DNA of 64,000 nt from the NCBI RefSeq assembly GCF_000421105.1, contig NZ_ATWF01000001.1:1375407-1439406 (forward strand), in the 5' to 3' direction. The number at the start of each line of letters is the position of its first letter. Within the stretch, counting starts at the first letter, position 1. Below the pieces are notes generated by a model that was not told where the DNA came from, did no database searches, and was given only the letters and a program-made list of their open reading frames with translations. The stretch is from Limisalsivibrio acetivorans. GTDB lineage: Bacteria; Chrysiogenota; Deferribacteres; Deferribacterales; Geovibrionaceae. Positions 9,804 through 18,638 of the stretch are shown piece by piece. The position numbers and the translations under genes were made by a program.

Positions 9804-10577
9804 ATGAAGAGAAAGGGCGCAAAAACGATAAAAGAGATACCGGCAGATATCCTCAAAAAGCTCAACAGCGGTGAGATTGAGGCAGTTAACCTACCCGAGG
9901 GGCTGGCCGTTAACCAGCACATATTGATGCAGAATACCTTCCCAGAGCTCCCGGCACACATGCTGGCAAAGGTCAAAGGGATTATGGACGAAGGGGTGAC
10001 GAAACGCATGAAGCTGTGCGGGGAAGTTCTCCATGAAGCATACGGCAGGGATATTATACCAGAACTCCTCAGCCACCCTTCCGACACCGTTAGAGGATGG
10101 GGGGCTTATGCTGTCGGCGCCATGGAGGATGTCCATGTAGATGAAAGGCTCCGGCTTATACGCCCCTTTGCAGACGACAGCCACTACAGCGTGCGGGAGT
10201 GGGCATGGATAGCTGTGCGGAAGGATATCATCAACGAGTTGGAAGCCTCCCTGAATATACTGGCAGATTGGTCTTTGGACAGCTCCGAAGCGATTCGACG
10301 CTTCGCCTCCGAAGCCACACGCCCAAGAGGGGTCTGGGCACCGCATATCAAAGCACTCCGGCTCCAACCAGAGATGGGCGAACCTGTGCTGGAACCGCTC
10401 AAAGATGATGCGTCAAAGTATGTTCAGGATTCTGCGGCAAACTGGATAAACGATGCCTCCAAGGACAGACCGGACTGGGCGAAAGGAATATGCGAAAGAT
10501 GGCTTTGCGAGTCCCCCTCACAGCATACGGAAAGGATTTGCCGCAGGGGTTTAAGAACGCTTAATAAACAGAGATAA
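9804..10577 (+). CDS. HEAT-repeat protein, DNA alkylation repair (AlkC/AlkD-like) family
   Basis: 257 aa from ATG 9804, which has AGGGGG at good spacing; the reading frame stays open upstream to 9759 without a ribosome site. The protein is a run of HEAT-like helical pairs: VRGWGAYAVGAM, VREWAWIAVR, IRRFASEATRP, VQDSAANWINDASKDRPDW. It ends with a segment like those closing AlkC/AlkD-type DNA alkylation repair proteins (CERWL...RICRRGLRTL). AlkD-type enzymes excise N3/N7-alkylpurines. The helical repeat family is clear; glycosylase activity is only inferred, since relatives include non-enzymatic members. Monocistronic. Confidence 0.72.
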   Translation: MKRKGAKTIKEIPADILKKLNSGEIEAVNLPEGLAVNQHILMQNTFPELPAHMLAKVKGIMDEGVTKRMKLCGEVLHEAYGRDIIPELLSHPSDTVRGWGAYAVGAMEDVHVDERLRLIRPFADDSHYSVREWAWIAVRKDIINELEASLNILADWSLDSSEAIRRFASEATRPRGVWAPHIKALRLQPEMGEPVLEPLKDDASKYVQDSAANWINDASKDRPDWAKGICERWLCESPSQHTERICRRGLRTLNKQR

Positions 10578-10696
10578 CCTGACAAGTTCCGGACATAATC
10601 CGGACATTCTGTAGCCGTTACCCGCCTGAAGAGTTATAATAGAACAAGTGTCCCACTATGCATCATGGGCGCAATAATGTTTTGAGCGGGTGATTT

Positions 10697-12157
10697 ATGT
10701 CCTATTCATGGAACAGCTACGACCCCGCCTCCTTTTATGATGAAATGTTCAGCGGCAAAGGACTTCCCAGAAAGGAGAGCAGGGGCATCTTTGAGTTTCT
10801 CTGCGGACTCTCCGGAGAGGATATCGAATCAGCAAAGCAGGCCGCCCTTTCCGCCATCATCGAGATGGGCATCACCTTCACAGTATACTCCGAGGGGGAG
10901 AATATAGACAGGGCCTGGCCCTTTGATATAATACCCAGAATCATCCCCGGCGATGAATGGTCTATTACGGAAAGAGGCTTAAGCCAGCGTCTCCGTGCCC
11001 TCAACATGTTCATCCAGGATATCTACAACGAACGCAACATCCTCAAGGAGGGGATCGTTCCCGAGGATATTATCCTCTCCTCCCGAGACTACCGTGAACA
11101 GTGCATAGGGATAACCCCCGCCCACGGCGCATGGGCAAATATATGCGGAAGCGACCTTGTGCGTGACGGGAGCGGCAAGCTCTATGTACTTGAGGACAAT
11201 CTGCGTGTACCCTCCGGCGTTTCATACATGCTTGAGAACCGTAAGGTAACCAAGCGTGTTTTCCCCGAGCTTTTCAGAAGTATGGAGATCGTTCCGGTGG
11301 ACGACTACCCGGCACAGCTCTTTGATATGCTCTCCTCACTGGCTCCAGATAGGGAGAAGGAACCGGTTATCGCTGTTCTTACTCCCGGCGTATATAATTC
11401 CGCCTATTTTGAACACGCTTTCCTCTCCCAGCAGATGGGTGCAGAGCTTGTGGAGGGAACGGATCTCATCGTGGACGATGATGACAAGGTATACATGAAA
11501 ACGATCTACGGCCTTGAGCAGGTTGATGTTATATACCGCCGGATAGACGACAGCTTCATCGATCCGGAGGTTTTCAGGGAGGATTCTATGCTCGGTGTTC
11601 CGGGCCTCATGCGGGCATGGAAAGCCGGGAATGTGGGCATAGCCAACGCCCCCGGAACGGGTGTCGCCGATGACAAGGTGGTCTACTGCTATGTTCCCGA
11701 GATGATACGCTATTACCTTGGTGAGGAGCCGCTCATCGAAAACGTACCCACGTGGCTCTGCCGTGATCCTGAATCTATGGAATACGTTATAGAACACCTC
11801 CCCGAGCTCGTGGTTAAACCGGCCAATGAATCCGGTGGATACGGGATGATCGTAGGCCCCCATGCGGAAAAGGACGAGATAGAAAAATTCCGCAAACTCA
11901 TCAGAGACAACCCCCGCAACTATATAGCCCAGCCCACTCTGTCGCTATCCATAACCCCAACACTCTGCGACGGCAAGGTGGAAGGACGCCATGTGGATCT
12001 GCGTCCCTTTATCCTTCAAGGTGAGAACTCCTACGTTACCGCAGGCGGACTGACCAGGGTGGCATTAAGGAAGGGCTCCCTCGTGGTTAACTCATCCCAG
12101 GGGGGAGGCAGTAAGGACACATGGGTAATTGGAAAGAGGGGGAACAACAATGCTTAG
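10697..12157 (+). CDS. Circularly permuted ATP-grasp protein (CP_ATPgrasp, former DUF404/407)
   Basis: 486 aa, close to the family norm of about 470-490. Recognisable family stretches are PFDIIPRIIPGDEW near the N-terminus, LYVLEDNLRVPSGVSYMLENR in the middle and VVKPANESGGYGM toward the C-terminus, which supplies the ATP-grasp nucleotide site. Family members are predicted amide or peptide ligases of unknown substrate. They nearly always sit beside an alpha-E (DUF403) gene, as here: the next gene begins inside its last 8 bp, so translation is probably coupled. First gene of a four-gene operon to 14695. Confidence 0.93.
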   Translation: MSYSWNSYDPASFYDEMFSGKGLPRKESRGIFEFLCGLSGEDIESAKQAALSAIIEMGITFTVYSEGENIDRAWPFDIIPRIIPGDEWSITERGLSQRLRALNMFIQDIYNERNILKEGIVPEDIILSSRDYREQCIGITPAHGAWANICGSDLVRDGSGKLYVLEDNLRVPSGVSYMLENRKVTKRVFPELFRSMEIVPVDDYPAQLFDMLSSLAPDREKEPVIAVLTPGVYNSAYFEHAFLSQQMGAELVEGTDLIVDDDDKVYMKTIYGLEQVDVIYRRIDDSFIDPEVFREDSMLGVPGLMRAWKAGNVGIANAPGTGVADDKVVYCYVPEMIRYYLGEEPLIENVPTWLCRDPESMEYVIEHLPELVVKPANESGGYGMIVGPHAEKDEIEKFRKLIRDNPRNYIAQPTLSLSITPTLCDGKVEGRHVDLRPFILQGENSYVTAGGLTRVALRKGSLVVNSSQGGGSKDTWVIGKRGNNNA

Positions 12158-13073
12158 TAAAGTTGCAAATAGAATTTTTTGGCTTTCGAGGTATATGGAA
12201 AGGGCGGAGAATACAGCAAGGCTTGTGAATGTCTATTCAAATCTACTGCTTGATATACCCGTCAACCCCTCCGTAGACTGGTACACACTTATAACAATCA
12301 CAGGCCTTGAGGACGAATTTGAGGGTAGAAATAAGAACGAGGGTGATATCATAAGCTACCTGGTGACAGAAAGAGAGAACCCAGCCTCATTATGCTCCTC
12401 ACTCCGTTCTGCGAGGGAAAATGCACGAACTACTCGAGATATTCTGCCCAGCGAAGTATGGAATACGGTAAATGAGGCATACATCCTTTCCAGCTCCATC
12501 CGTGATATTGTCTCCAGGACAAACAGGACAAAGTACTTAACCAACATAATAAACTATGGCCAAAGGTTTGAAGGCATTATCTCCAGCGGAATGAGCAGGA
12601 ATGATACCTACCGTTTCTTTATCCTAGGAAGAATGCTTGAGCGGACAGATATGATAACCCGTATACTTGATGTCGGCTCAAGGCTGCTCAATAATGACGC
12701 TGATGAATCTTCTCCATATGAAGGGATTCTCTGGATGAACCTTCTGCGTTCTATCGCCGCATACCAGATGTACCGGCAGAGTGTGCGCCGGAGGGTGAAC
12801 GGCAGTGATGTCATAAAATTTCTCATGCTGGACAAGCAGTTTCCAAGATCAGCTTGGTACTGTGCAGAGACTCTGTCAGTATTCAGCGAAACACTGCCTA
12901 ATCATGAGGATGTTCTCCTTGCGGTTCTGGATCTAAAGAAATATATTAATTCCCTGGATTTTAACGAAGTATGTCATGAAATGATGCACTCCAGTATGGA
13001 TGAAATTCAGAAAAAAATACTTAACATAGGAAACAACATTGAATCCACATGGTTCAACGCCGAGTTTAAATAA
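12150..13073 (+). CDS. Alpha-E domain protein (former DUF403)
   Basis: 307 aa from ATG 12150, preceded by AGAGGGGG; the frame extends to 12129 but MLSKVANRIFWLSRYMERAEN is the canonical family N-terminus. The protein is all-alpha, with the conserved WLSRYMERAEN start and RSxRENAR-like segment (SLRSARENARTTRDILPSEVW). Alpha-E proteins are the standard partner of circularly permuted ATP-grasp proteins and are thought to belong to the same peptide-modifying system. Substrate unknown. The stop directly abuts the next ATG. Confidence 0.93.
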   Translation: MLSKVANRIFWLSRYMERAENTARLVNVYSNLLLDIPVNPSVDWYTLITITGLEDEFEGRNKNEGDIISYLVTERENPASLCSSLRSARENARTTRDILPSEVWNTVNEAYILSSSIRDIVSRTNRTKYLTNIINYGQRFEGIISSGMSRNDTYRFFILGRMLERTDMITRILDVGSRLLNNDADESSPYEGILWMNLLRSIAAYQMYRQSVRRRVNGSDVIKFLMLDKQFPRSAWYCAETLSVFSETLPNHEDVLLAVLDLKKYINSLDFNEVCHEMMHSSMDEIQKKILNIGNNIESTWFNAEFK

Positions 13074-14111
13074 ATGAAACGCTACTTCTGCTGCTGCGGC
13101 TCGGAGATATTCTTTGAAAACACCGTCTGCAACAGCTGTTCACGGGATATTGGCTTTGATCCCGATAAAATGCGACTATTCACCCTTGACCATGACGAGG
13201 CTACTGGTCTTCGCGAATACTGCCGCACAATTGAAAGGGTGTATAAATACTGCGACAACAGGGAAATGCTGAGCTGTAACTGGCTTATAGATGCAGATTC
13301 ACCTCAGATTTACTGTGCATCTTGCCGGCTAACACGCACAATCCCAATGATAAGTATCGACAAGAACCGGATCCGCTGGAATACCCTTGAATCCAGGAAA
13401 AGAAGGCTGCTATACAACATCCTTAACCACGGACTCACATACGACGAATGCGGAACGGTTCCAGAGGGTGCACTCTGCTTCGATTTTCTGGAGGATCAAC
13501 GCTCTAACCCCTATGTAGATCTGGAGTTTGCATACACGGGGCACAAGGATGGTGTAATCACCATGAACATCGCTGAGGCAGATCCGGATTTCAGAGCCAG
13601 CATGCAGATAAGCATGAACGAACAATACCGGACAATCCTCGGGCACTTCCGCCATGAGATTGGACACTACTACTACGACAGGCTGATTAAAAACAGTGGA
13701 TGGACCGAACAGTTCACAGAGCTTTTCGGGGATCCGGATCAGGATTATCAGCATTCTCTGGAGAAATACTACGAGCAGGGGCCGAAAAACGGATGGCTTA
13801 CCTCCCACATTACCGCCTATGCAAGCATGCACCCCCTCGAGGACTGGGCCGAGACGTGGGCGCATTACCTCCACATGCGTGACGGTCTGGAAACAGCCCT
13901 CAGCTTCGAGATAATCAACCTGAATGTAGACTACAGCAACTTCGATGATTTAATATCCAAATGGATGGAGTTCACAGTGGTGCTGAACGCCCTGAACAGA
14001 AGCATCGGCAGGGTGGACGCCTACCCCTTTGTGATAAATCCCTTCGTTGCTGGTAAACTGAGAATGATACATGAGGTTATTCACAGGGCAACAACGAGAA
14101 GTCATGTATGA
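13074..14111 (+). CDS. Putative zinc metallopeptidase with N-terminal zinc ribbon (Peptidase_Mx family)
   Basis: 345 aa. The N-terminus carries a Cys-rich ribbon (CCCGSEIFFENTVCNSC), with a second pair (CASC) near residue 85. The catalytic motif HEIGH lies at about residues 196-200 (gluzincin HExxH), with a further Glu region (LEDWAETWAHYLHMRD) supplying the likely third ligand. This is the composition of the PF15887 family, often encoded with ATP-grasp/alpha-E pairs. It has no signal peptide, so it probably acts in the cytoplasm. It may process the peptide made by the neighbouring ligase; this is inference. Confidence 0.88.
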   Translation: MKRYFCCCGSEIFFENTVCNSCSRDIGFDPDKMRLFTLDHDEATGLREYCRTIERVYKYCDNREMLSCNWLIDADSPQIYCASCRLTRTIPMISIDKNRIRWNTLESRKRRLLYNILNHGLTYDECGTVPEGALCFDFLEDQRSNPYVDLEFAYTGHKDGVITMNIAEADPDFRASMQISMNEQYRTILGHFRHEIGHYYYDRLIKNSGWTEQFTELFGDPDQDYQHSLEKYYEQGPKNGWLTSHITAYASMHPLEDWAETWAHYLHMRDGLETALSFEIINLNVDYSNFDDLISKWMEFTVVLNALNRSIGRVDAYPFVINPFVAGKLRMIHEVIHRATTRSHV

Positions 14112-14695
14112 CTGTTCCAGCAAACATAACAGCTATAACAGCCAGCCCCAGAAAAGGAGGCAACTCCGATATACTCACAGAATACTTCTGCTCGGGGGCG
14201 AAGACAGACCGGCTGATACGACTGGCAGATTATGATTTCAGCCCTTGCGTAGGCTGTGAGATGTGCCGTAAAACCGGCAAGTGCTCACGCTTTGACGACG
14301 GCATGCAGGAGATATATCCACGCATTATCGAATCTAAGGGACTCTTTCTTATCTCCCCCGTGCATAACTATAATGTCACAGCATGGATGAAGGCCTTCAT
14401 CGACAGGCTCTACTGCTTCTATGAATTCGAGGAGCCAAGACCCGGACCATGGAGGAGCAAACTTGCCGGAGAAGGGAGAAAGGCAGTTGTGGCTGCTGTT
14501 TGCGAGCAGGCGGACAAAAAGGATATGGGCTTCACTCTGGAGGCGATGAGCATGCCGCTCGAGGCTCTCGGATACGAGATTATCGCCGAATCTCCTGTGC
14601 TCAATACATTCTACAAGGGAAGGATTGCGGATAATTCAGAGGCTCTTCAGAGATTCGAGGATCTTGGAAGGAAACTAAGAGAAGCTGTCACCTGA
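14108..14695 (+). CDS. NAD(P)H-dependent FMN reductase / iron-sulfur flavoprotein-like
   Basis: 195 aa, starting with an ATGA overlap on the metallopeptidase stop. Flavodoxin-like fold signatures: N-terminal ITASPRKGGNSD phosphate loop for FMN and SPVHNYNVTAWMKAFIDR, the usual flavin-facing strand of this family. A Cys pair (GCEMCRKTGKC) matches the spacing seen in iron-sulfur flavoproteins and related reductases, but whether a cluster forms is uncertain. Likely a cytoplasmic flavin-dependent oxidoreductase. Last gene of the operon; no clear terminator follows. Confidence 0.88.
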   Translation: MTVPANITAITASPRKGGNSDILTEYFCSGAKTDRLIRLADYDFSPCVGCEMCRKTGKCSRFDDGMQEIYPRIIESKGLFLISPVHNYNVTAWMKAFIDRLYCFYEFEEPRPGPWRSKLAGEGRKAVVAAVCEQADKKDMGFTLEAMSMPLEALGYEIIAESPVLNTFYKGRIADNSEALQRFEDLGRKLREAVT

Positions 14696-15435
14696 AACAC
14701 CGATAATCACTCATCCCCTTGTGCACAGCATCTTCCAGTAAACAACGCTCACTTGAGCAGACTTACGGGCAAACTCAAGCATTAAAACCAACAACGGACC
14801 ACAGAAATATTCCTGCGAAAAGCTTCACCTTTCATAATAAATCAGGAATGTATCACCCTTGCATAATAACCTTCGCTTTACTTAACTACCCCCCCTTTAG
14901 ATAGGCTTTTTCAGTAATACTCAGAATTTTCCAACATAAGCACATATGTTCTATTTAGACACAATCTCACCATGATTATAAAATTCAATATTATTATTGA
15001 TGATTAAAATATCCCCGGATCACAGCCCTATCAAAGTATCATAAGTTCAATACCACGTTCTAATATCCATGAAGTATGATAAAAAGTGCAAACGGAGCAA
15101 TCATAGTAAGCTGCTATGACATAAGCGCACATATGTTACATATTAGTGCCATTTTTGTAGTCATTTATAGTGATAAGTTAAATTCCCTTAACCGAAGATT
15201 ATGTGAATTATCGCTCACTATTAGCTCTGTATCAGGGTTTAGAAATATTACAAAACTTATATGTTTTATGTTTTTTACATCGCATTAAAAGATAGATGAA
15301 ATTTCTACAAATTTAAAATAACCCTAAATTAAACGGCTTTCTGAATTAGCCGTGAAACGGAATGTATCCCTTGAACCATATATTGCAATACTCAAATATA
15401 CAGTATTAACAGGCACTTTTAGGATCCTATATCGA
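14696..15435. other. AT-rich intergenic region with two related inverted motifs
   Basis: About 740 bp without a supportable gene; short open frames here lack ribosome sites. Two similar motifs stand out. ACATAAG-CACATATGTT spans about 14934-14950, and ACATAAGCGCACATATGTT spans about 15120-15138; both contain the inverted pair ACATA/TATGT and the core CACATATGT. They lie roughly 490 and 300 bp upstream of the promoter at 15436, so they could be distal regulator sites for the rhodanese operon. The rest shows nothing recognisable. Confidence 0.45.
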
Positions 15436-15464
15436 TTGACTTTTACCGCACCATTGCCAATAAT
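15436..15464 (+). promoter_or_regulatory. Sigma-70-type promoter for the rhodanese/cytochrome locus
   Basis: TTGACT at 15436-15441 and AATAAT at 15459-15464 with a 17-bp spacer. It predicts a transcript start near 15471 and an unusually long leader of about 165 nt before the ATG at 15636. Confidence 0.6.
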
Positions 15465-15511
15465 CACTTAATAACAACCCTCTGAATACCGAACTGAGCA
15501 GGCCGCAGATG

Positions 15512-15554
15512 CCCTATTAGCAAGGCTTCCTGAGGTCTTCGGGTTCAGATAGGG
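15512..15554 (+). promoter_or_regulatory. Structured 5' leader of the rhodanese operon
   Basis: CCCTAT (15512-15517) pairs with ATAGGG (15549-15554). An inner CTGA/TCAG stem (15530-15533 with 15545-15548) stacks directly on the outer 3' strand, leaving a 12-nt internal bulge. The leader continues to a GGAGG ribosome site at about 15623. It does not match any riboswitch consensus I know. It may be only a 5' UTR fold. Confidence 0.35.
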
Positions 15555-15635
15555 TTAGCTTTGGTTTATTTGCAGCGTAAAGCGTGTGGAAACTCATGCT
15601 TGCATAGTTTCTAAAAACAAATTGGAGGCAATTTA

Positions 15636-17075
15636 ATGAAAACTTATGCTCTCAAGAAACTGCGTTTGTTTATTCTTACCATCTGCGCGGTATCTCTCGT
15701 AACAATCATCTCCGCCTGCGGCGGTGGGGGCGACTATGAAGCGCCCGAATCAAAGGACGATAAGGCATGGTGGGACACCTATGAAACATCAGCCGAATCC
15801 GTAATAAGCGCATCCACAGCAGCAGACTGGATCACCAACGGCTACAAAACTGATGACGGCGACCCCGTTGTTATCCTCGATGTTCAAACCGATTTCAGCG
15901 ATTCTGAGGCGGACAGAATCATCGCCTCTACTTCCGTAAGCGATATCGAAACTTACACTGTAAGGGAAGCCAGAGCAGAAGGCCCCATCGACACCACTCT
16001 TCAGGGTGCTGTATCCTCAAGAATGGTTCCCTCAGGTCCTACTGTTGACTCTATCATCCAGGATCTCGGCGTAACCAAGGACACAGTAATCGTCCTCACA
16101 AGCTCAAAGTCCGGCTATGGTGTATGGAACCTCACCAGAGGCTGGTGGATGCTTTACTACTGGGGATTCGCAGAAGACAAGATAAGAGTTATCGACGGTG
16201 GCGTTGCAGCTGTTAAAGCGGCCAACTCCGCACTCGTGGACACAGCTTCCGAGTCCGTTGACCCCGCAGACAGCACTTTCAGCGTAAAAGAACTCCCCTG
16301 TATACATGATATAGCAAGGGTTTCAACCAAGCAGGTTATAGATTACGTTAAAACCGGCTCCGCTAAGATTATCGACGCAAGAGGCGGCAGCGCTACTTCA
16401 AGGGAAGCTACCCAGGGTAGAATCACCGGTGCTATCGTTGCAGGCGATGCTGGCATCGCAGGCGGCAGCCTTGTTAACGAAGACGGCACATTCAAGTCCA
16501 AAGAAGAGATGGAGCCCGTTTTCGCAAGTGCAGGCATCTCCTCCAGCGACCGCATCATCGTACACTGCTACTCCGGTTACTCCGCAACCCCCATATACTT
16601 CTACATCAAAGAAGTTCTCGGTTACGACAACGTAGCACTCTATGACGGTTCATGGTCCGCATGGGCAAGCCACGTAGCATACACTCCCATGAACGACCAG
16701 TACATCGCTGGCGACAACTCCACAGCCATCACATGGGGCGGTACCTCCTTCGTAGAGGTTGAGTCCGGCGATGCAGTTTCCACTGCTGATGTAGTTCTCG
16801 GCGGACCTCTCCAGGCGGACGCTAACCCCAATATGCTTGCATACGACACTGCTAAGCTCTCCGACTTCCTCTTCAACCCCACTTCAACATGGAAGGACGA
16901 GTACGGCGTTGTTCTCTATGATGTAGACACAGACTACACCAGTTCCGGAACAGAGATCGCAGAAGAGGACGCAGCTTACCTCGCATCTGACGATGTAGAT
17001 TCCGATGACTCAGACAGCGACACAGACGACACAACAGAACCCGTTCAGCCCGGTCCTGACACAGGCGGATGCTGA
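15636..17075 (+). CDS. Periplasm/outer-membrane rhodanese lipoprotein (tandem rhodanese domains)
   Basis: 479 aa. Lipobox IISAC (Cys28). Two rhodanese domains: about 55-205 and 225-350. Only the second has the active-site loop with cysteine (HCYSGYSA, Cys311); the matching loop in the first is TSSKSGYG, with no Cys, as in classic two-domain thiosulfate sulfurtransferases. A further strand near 405 (VVLYDVDTDY) mimics the first strand of domain 1, suggesting a third, incomplete unit. The tail is Asp-rich and ends GGC, a C-terminal cysteine. It should carry sulfane sulfur or bind selenite-type oxyanions at the cell envelope. A rhodanese lipoprotein followed by a beta-barrel recalls the Geobacter extHI arrangement. 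Confidence 0.88.
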   Translation: MKTYALKKLRLFILTICAVSLVTIISACGGGGDYEAPESKDDKAWWDTYETSAESVISASTAADWITNGYKTDDGDPVVILDVQTDFSDSEADRIIASTSVSDIETYTVREARAEGPIDTTLQGAVSSRMVPSGPTVDSIIQDLGVTKDTVIVLTSSKSGYGVWNLTRGWWMLYYWGFAEDKIRVIDGGVAAVKAANSALVDTASESVDPADSTFSVKELPCIHDIARVSTKQVIDYVKTGSAKIIDARGGSATSREATQGRITGAIVAGDAGIAGGSLVNEDGTFKSKEEMEPVFASAGISSSDRIIVHCYSGYSATPIYFYIKEVLGYDNVALYDGSWSAWASHVAYTPMNDQYIAGDNSTAITWGGTSFVEVESGDAVSTADVVLGGPLQADANPNMLAYDTAKLSDFLFNPTSTWKDEYGVVLYDVDTDYTSSGTEIAEEDAAYLASDDVDSDDSDSDTDDTTEPVQPGPDTGGC

Positions 17076-17105
17076 TAACAGCTTAGTAACGATAAGAGGA
17101 TTATA

Positions 17106-18305
17106 ATGAGATTAAAAACACTTATAACGCTTCTTGCGGTACTGCTGACATCCTTCTCAGCATACGCATTCAAGCCTATTGAGCTGGGAGAGGGGCATTA
17201 CCTCAAGTTCTTCTATGACGCACAGTTCGGCTACACAGGCAGAAACACCGGAAGCGGCCCCGAGGGTGAAGAGAGCACCAGCGAATTCAACTTCAGAAGG
17301 AACAGGCTCGGCTTCATCGGCACATATAACTCAAAACTCAGCTTCTATGTTCAGACTGAGTACATCGAGGACAAGAACATAACACCCCTTTCTGTTGACG
17401 TTTCCGACGATGACAGCAAGAACTTCTACCTCCTTGATGCACAGCTCAGGTACAAGATGAACAAGAACATCGACCTTATCCTTGGTAAATTCAAGCACAG
17501 CCTCACAAGGGAAAACCTTGAGGGATGCTTCACACCCCTTACCATGGATCGTTCATACTTCGTATACGCTCCCTTTAAAACCAGCCGTGACAAGGGTATA
17601 GGTATCCGTGCAAGCCTTGCTGACAACCTCATGCAGCTTCGTTTCGAGGCCCAGGAAGGACGTACCGGAGACGAGGGCGACGGTTCCCCCGATCCCGCAT
17701 CAAACCTCCGCTACACTGCACGTGCTCATATCTCCCTCGGCGACAAAGAGAAGGGATACGGATACAAGGGTACATACCTCGGAAAGAAGAAGGTGCTCAC
17801 TGTGGGTGCCTCCTATCAGATGGAGCCCGAGGCTGTTTATGCAGATACAGTTAACCAAACCGATGCCAAGGACTACAAAGCATACTCCTTCGACATCTTC
17901 GGCGAACTCCCCACTGCCGCTGGTACTTTCACAGCTTCAGCAGCCTACCTAGATGTACAGTTCGACGAGGCTTATCAGGGAGCGAACCCCGATTTCAACT
18001 CATACGGCATGAACGGCGAGAGGGACGGATACTATGTGAAGGGTGCTTACATGCTCCCCGGCAAGATAGGCCCCGGTCAGCTCCAGCTCTTCGCAAGGTA
18101 TGACACCTTCAACTACGCCATGCTCAACGGATTCTATGACAACACCATAGACTTCTACGCAGGTGGTGTGAACTACTACCTCGACGAAGACAAGATCAAG
18201 ATCGCCGCCCAGTACGGCGTGACTGACTTCGAAGAGGAACTCGGCTCAAACACTAACATGCAGGACTTCGACACCTTCGAACTGTACCTGCAGGTGAGAT
18301 TCTAG
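17106..18305 (+). CDS. Outer-membrane beta-barrel (porin-like, phosphate-selective porin O/P or ExtI type)
   Basis: 399 aa, signal peptide ending SAYA, AGAGGA ribosome site. The mature protein alternates amphipathic strands and ends LYLQVRF; a C-terminal Phe is the outer-membrane insertion signal. Near the N-terminus, FRRNRLGFIGTY and later KFKHSLTRENLEG resemble conserved stretches of porin O/P-type barrels. It is 30 bp after the rhodanese lipoprotein and 10 bp before the small exported protein, so it is co-transcribed with them. Likely role: channel for the oxyanion, polysulfide or electron-transfer partner of this locus. Substrate not determinable. Confidence 0.86.
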   Translation: MRLKTLITLLAVLLTSFSAYAFKPIELGEGHYLKFFYDAQFGYTGRNTGSGPEGEESTSEFNFRRNRLGFIGTYNSKLSFYVQTEYIEDKNITPLSVDVSDDDSKNFYLLDAQLRYKMNKNIDLILGKFKHSLTRENLEGCFTPLTMDRSYFVYAPFKTSRDKGIGIRASLADNLMQLRFEAQEGRTGDEGDGSPDPASNLRYTARAHISLGDKEKGYGYKGTYLGKKKVLTVGASYQMEPEAVYADTVNQTDAKDYKAYSFDIFGELPTAAGTFTASAAYLDVQFDEAYQGANPDFNSYGMNGERDGYYVKGAYMLPGKIGPGQLQLFARYDTFNYAMLNGFYDNTIDFYAGGVNYYLDEDKIKIAAQYGVTDFEEELGSNTNMQDFDTFELYLQVRF

Positions 18306-18315
18306 GAGGAATATA

Positions 18316-18540
18316 ATGAAAAAGAAGTTAATCGTACTTGTTCTTGCTGTTTCTCTTGCCGTTGCTGGTATTGCATATGCAGCTTCCAGCGCAAGCGGTA
18401 AAGTCGTAAGCAAGGACGGCAACAATGTCACCATCAAGCTTCAGGGTAACCTTGATGTTAAAGCTGGCGACAAAGTTAAGATCAAGGCCATGGGCGGAGG
18501 CAATAGCGGCGGTGCCGGCTTCCAGCTTCAGGGCTGCTAA
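18316..18540 (+). CDS. Small exported protein ending in cysteine
   Basis: 74 aa with AGGAGG ribosome site. Signal peptide about 1-22 (cleavage after AYA). The mature part of about 52 residues has SASGKVVSKDGNNVTIKL and VKAGDKVKIKAMGGG, which reads like a small beta-barrel (OB or preprotein-like) with a KVV...KAGDKVKIK pattern. The tail is Gly-rich and finishes FQLQGC with cysteine as the last residue. I do not recognise the family. It lies between the barrel and the cytochrome genes and is followed by a terminator, so it may be made in excess of the cytochromes. Confidence 0.78.
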   Translation: MKKKLIVLVLAVSLAVAGIAYAASSASGKVVSKDGNNVTIKLQGNLDVKAGDKVKIKAMGGGNSGGAGFQLQGC

Positions 18541-18552
18541 TTCACACAGCAT

Positions 18553-18590
18553 AAAAAGGGGGCGGAGCTTAACGCTCCCCCCTTTTTTTT
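18553..18590 (+). terminator. Rho-independent terminator splitting the respiratory locus
   Basis: GGGGG-CG-GAGC pairs with GCTCCCCCC around a TTAAC loop; eight T residues follow (and A residues precede, so it could work in both directions). It separates the rhodanese/barrel/small-protein genes from the cytochrome and molybdoenzyme genes. Downstream genes need readthrough or their own promoter. Confidence 0.88.
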
Positions 18591-18638
18591 CGTCTATTCC
18601 TGTACACACTGTTTTTATTTTCGACTTTCGGGACTGTA

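Noticed and set aside
15076-15288. Small open frame in the AT-rich region before the rhodanese operon
   Set aside because: No ribosome site, low complexity, and it contains one of the inverted motifs.
15481-15600. tRNA-like or known riboswitch in the leader
   Set aside because: No cloverleaf fits, and the conserved cores of c-di-GMP, Moco or other common riboswitches are absent.
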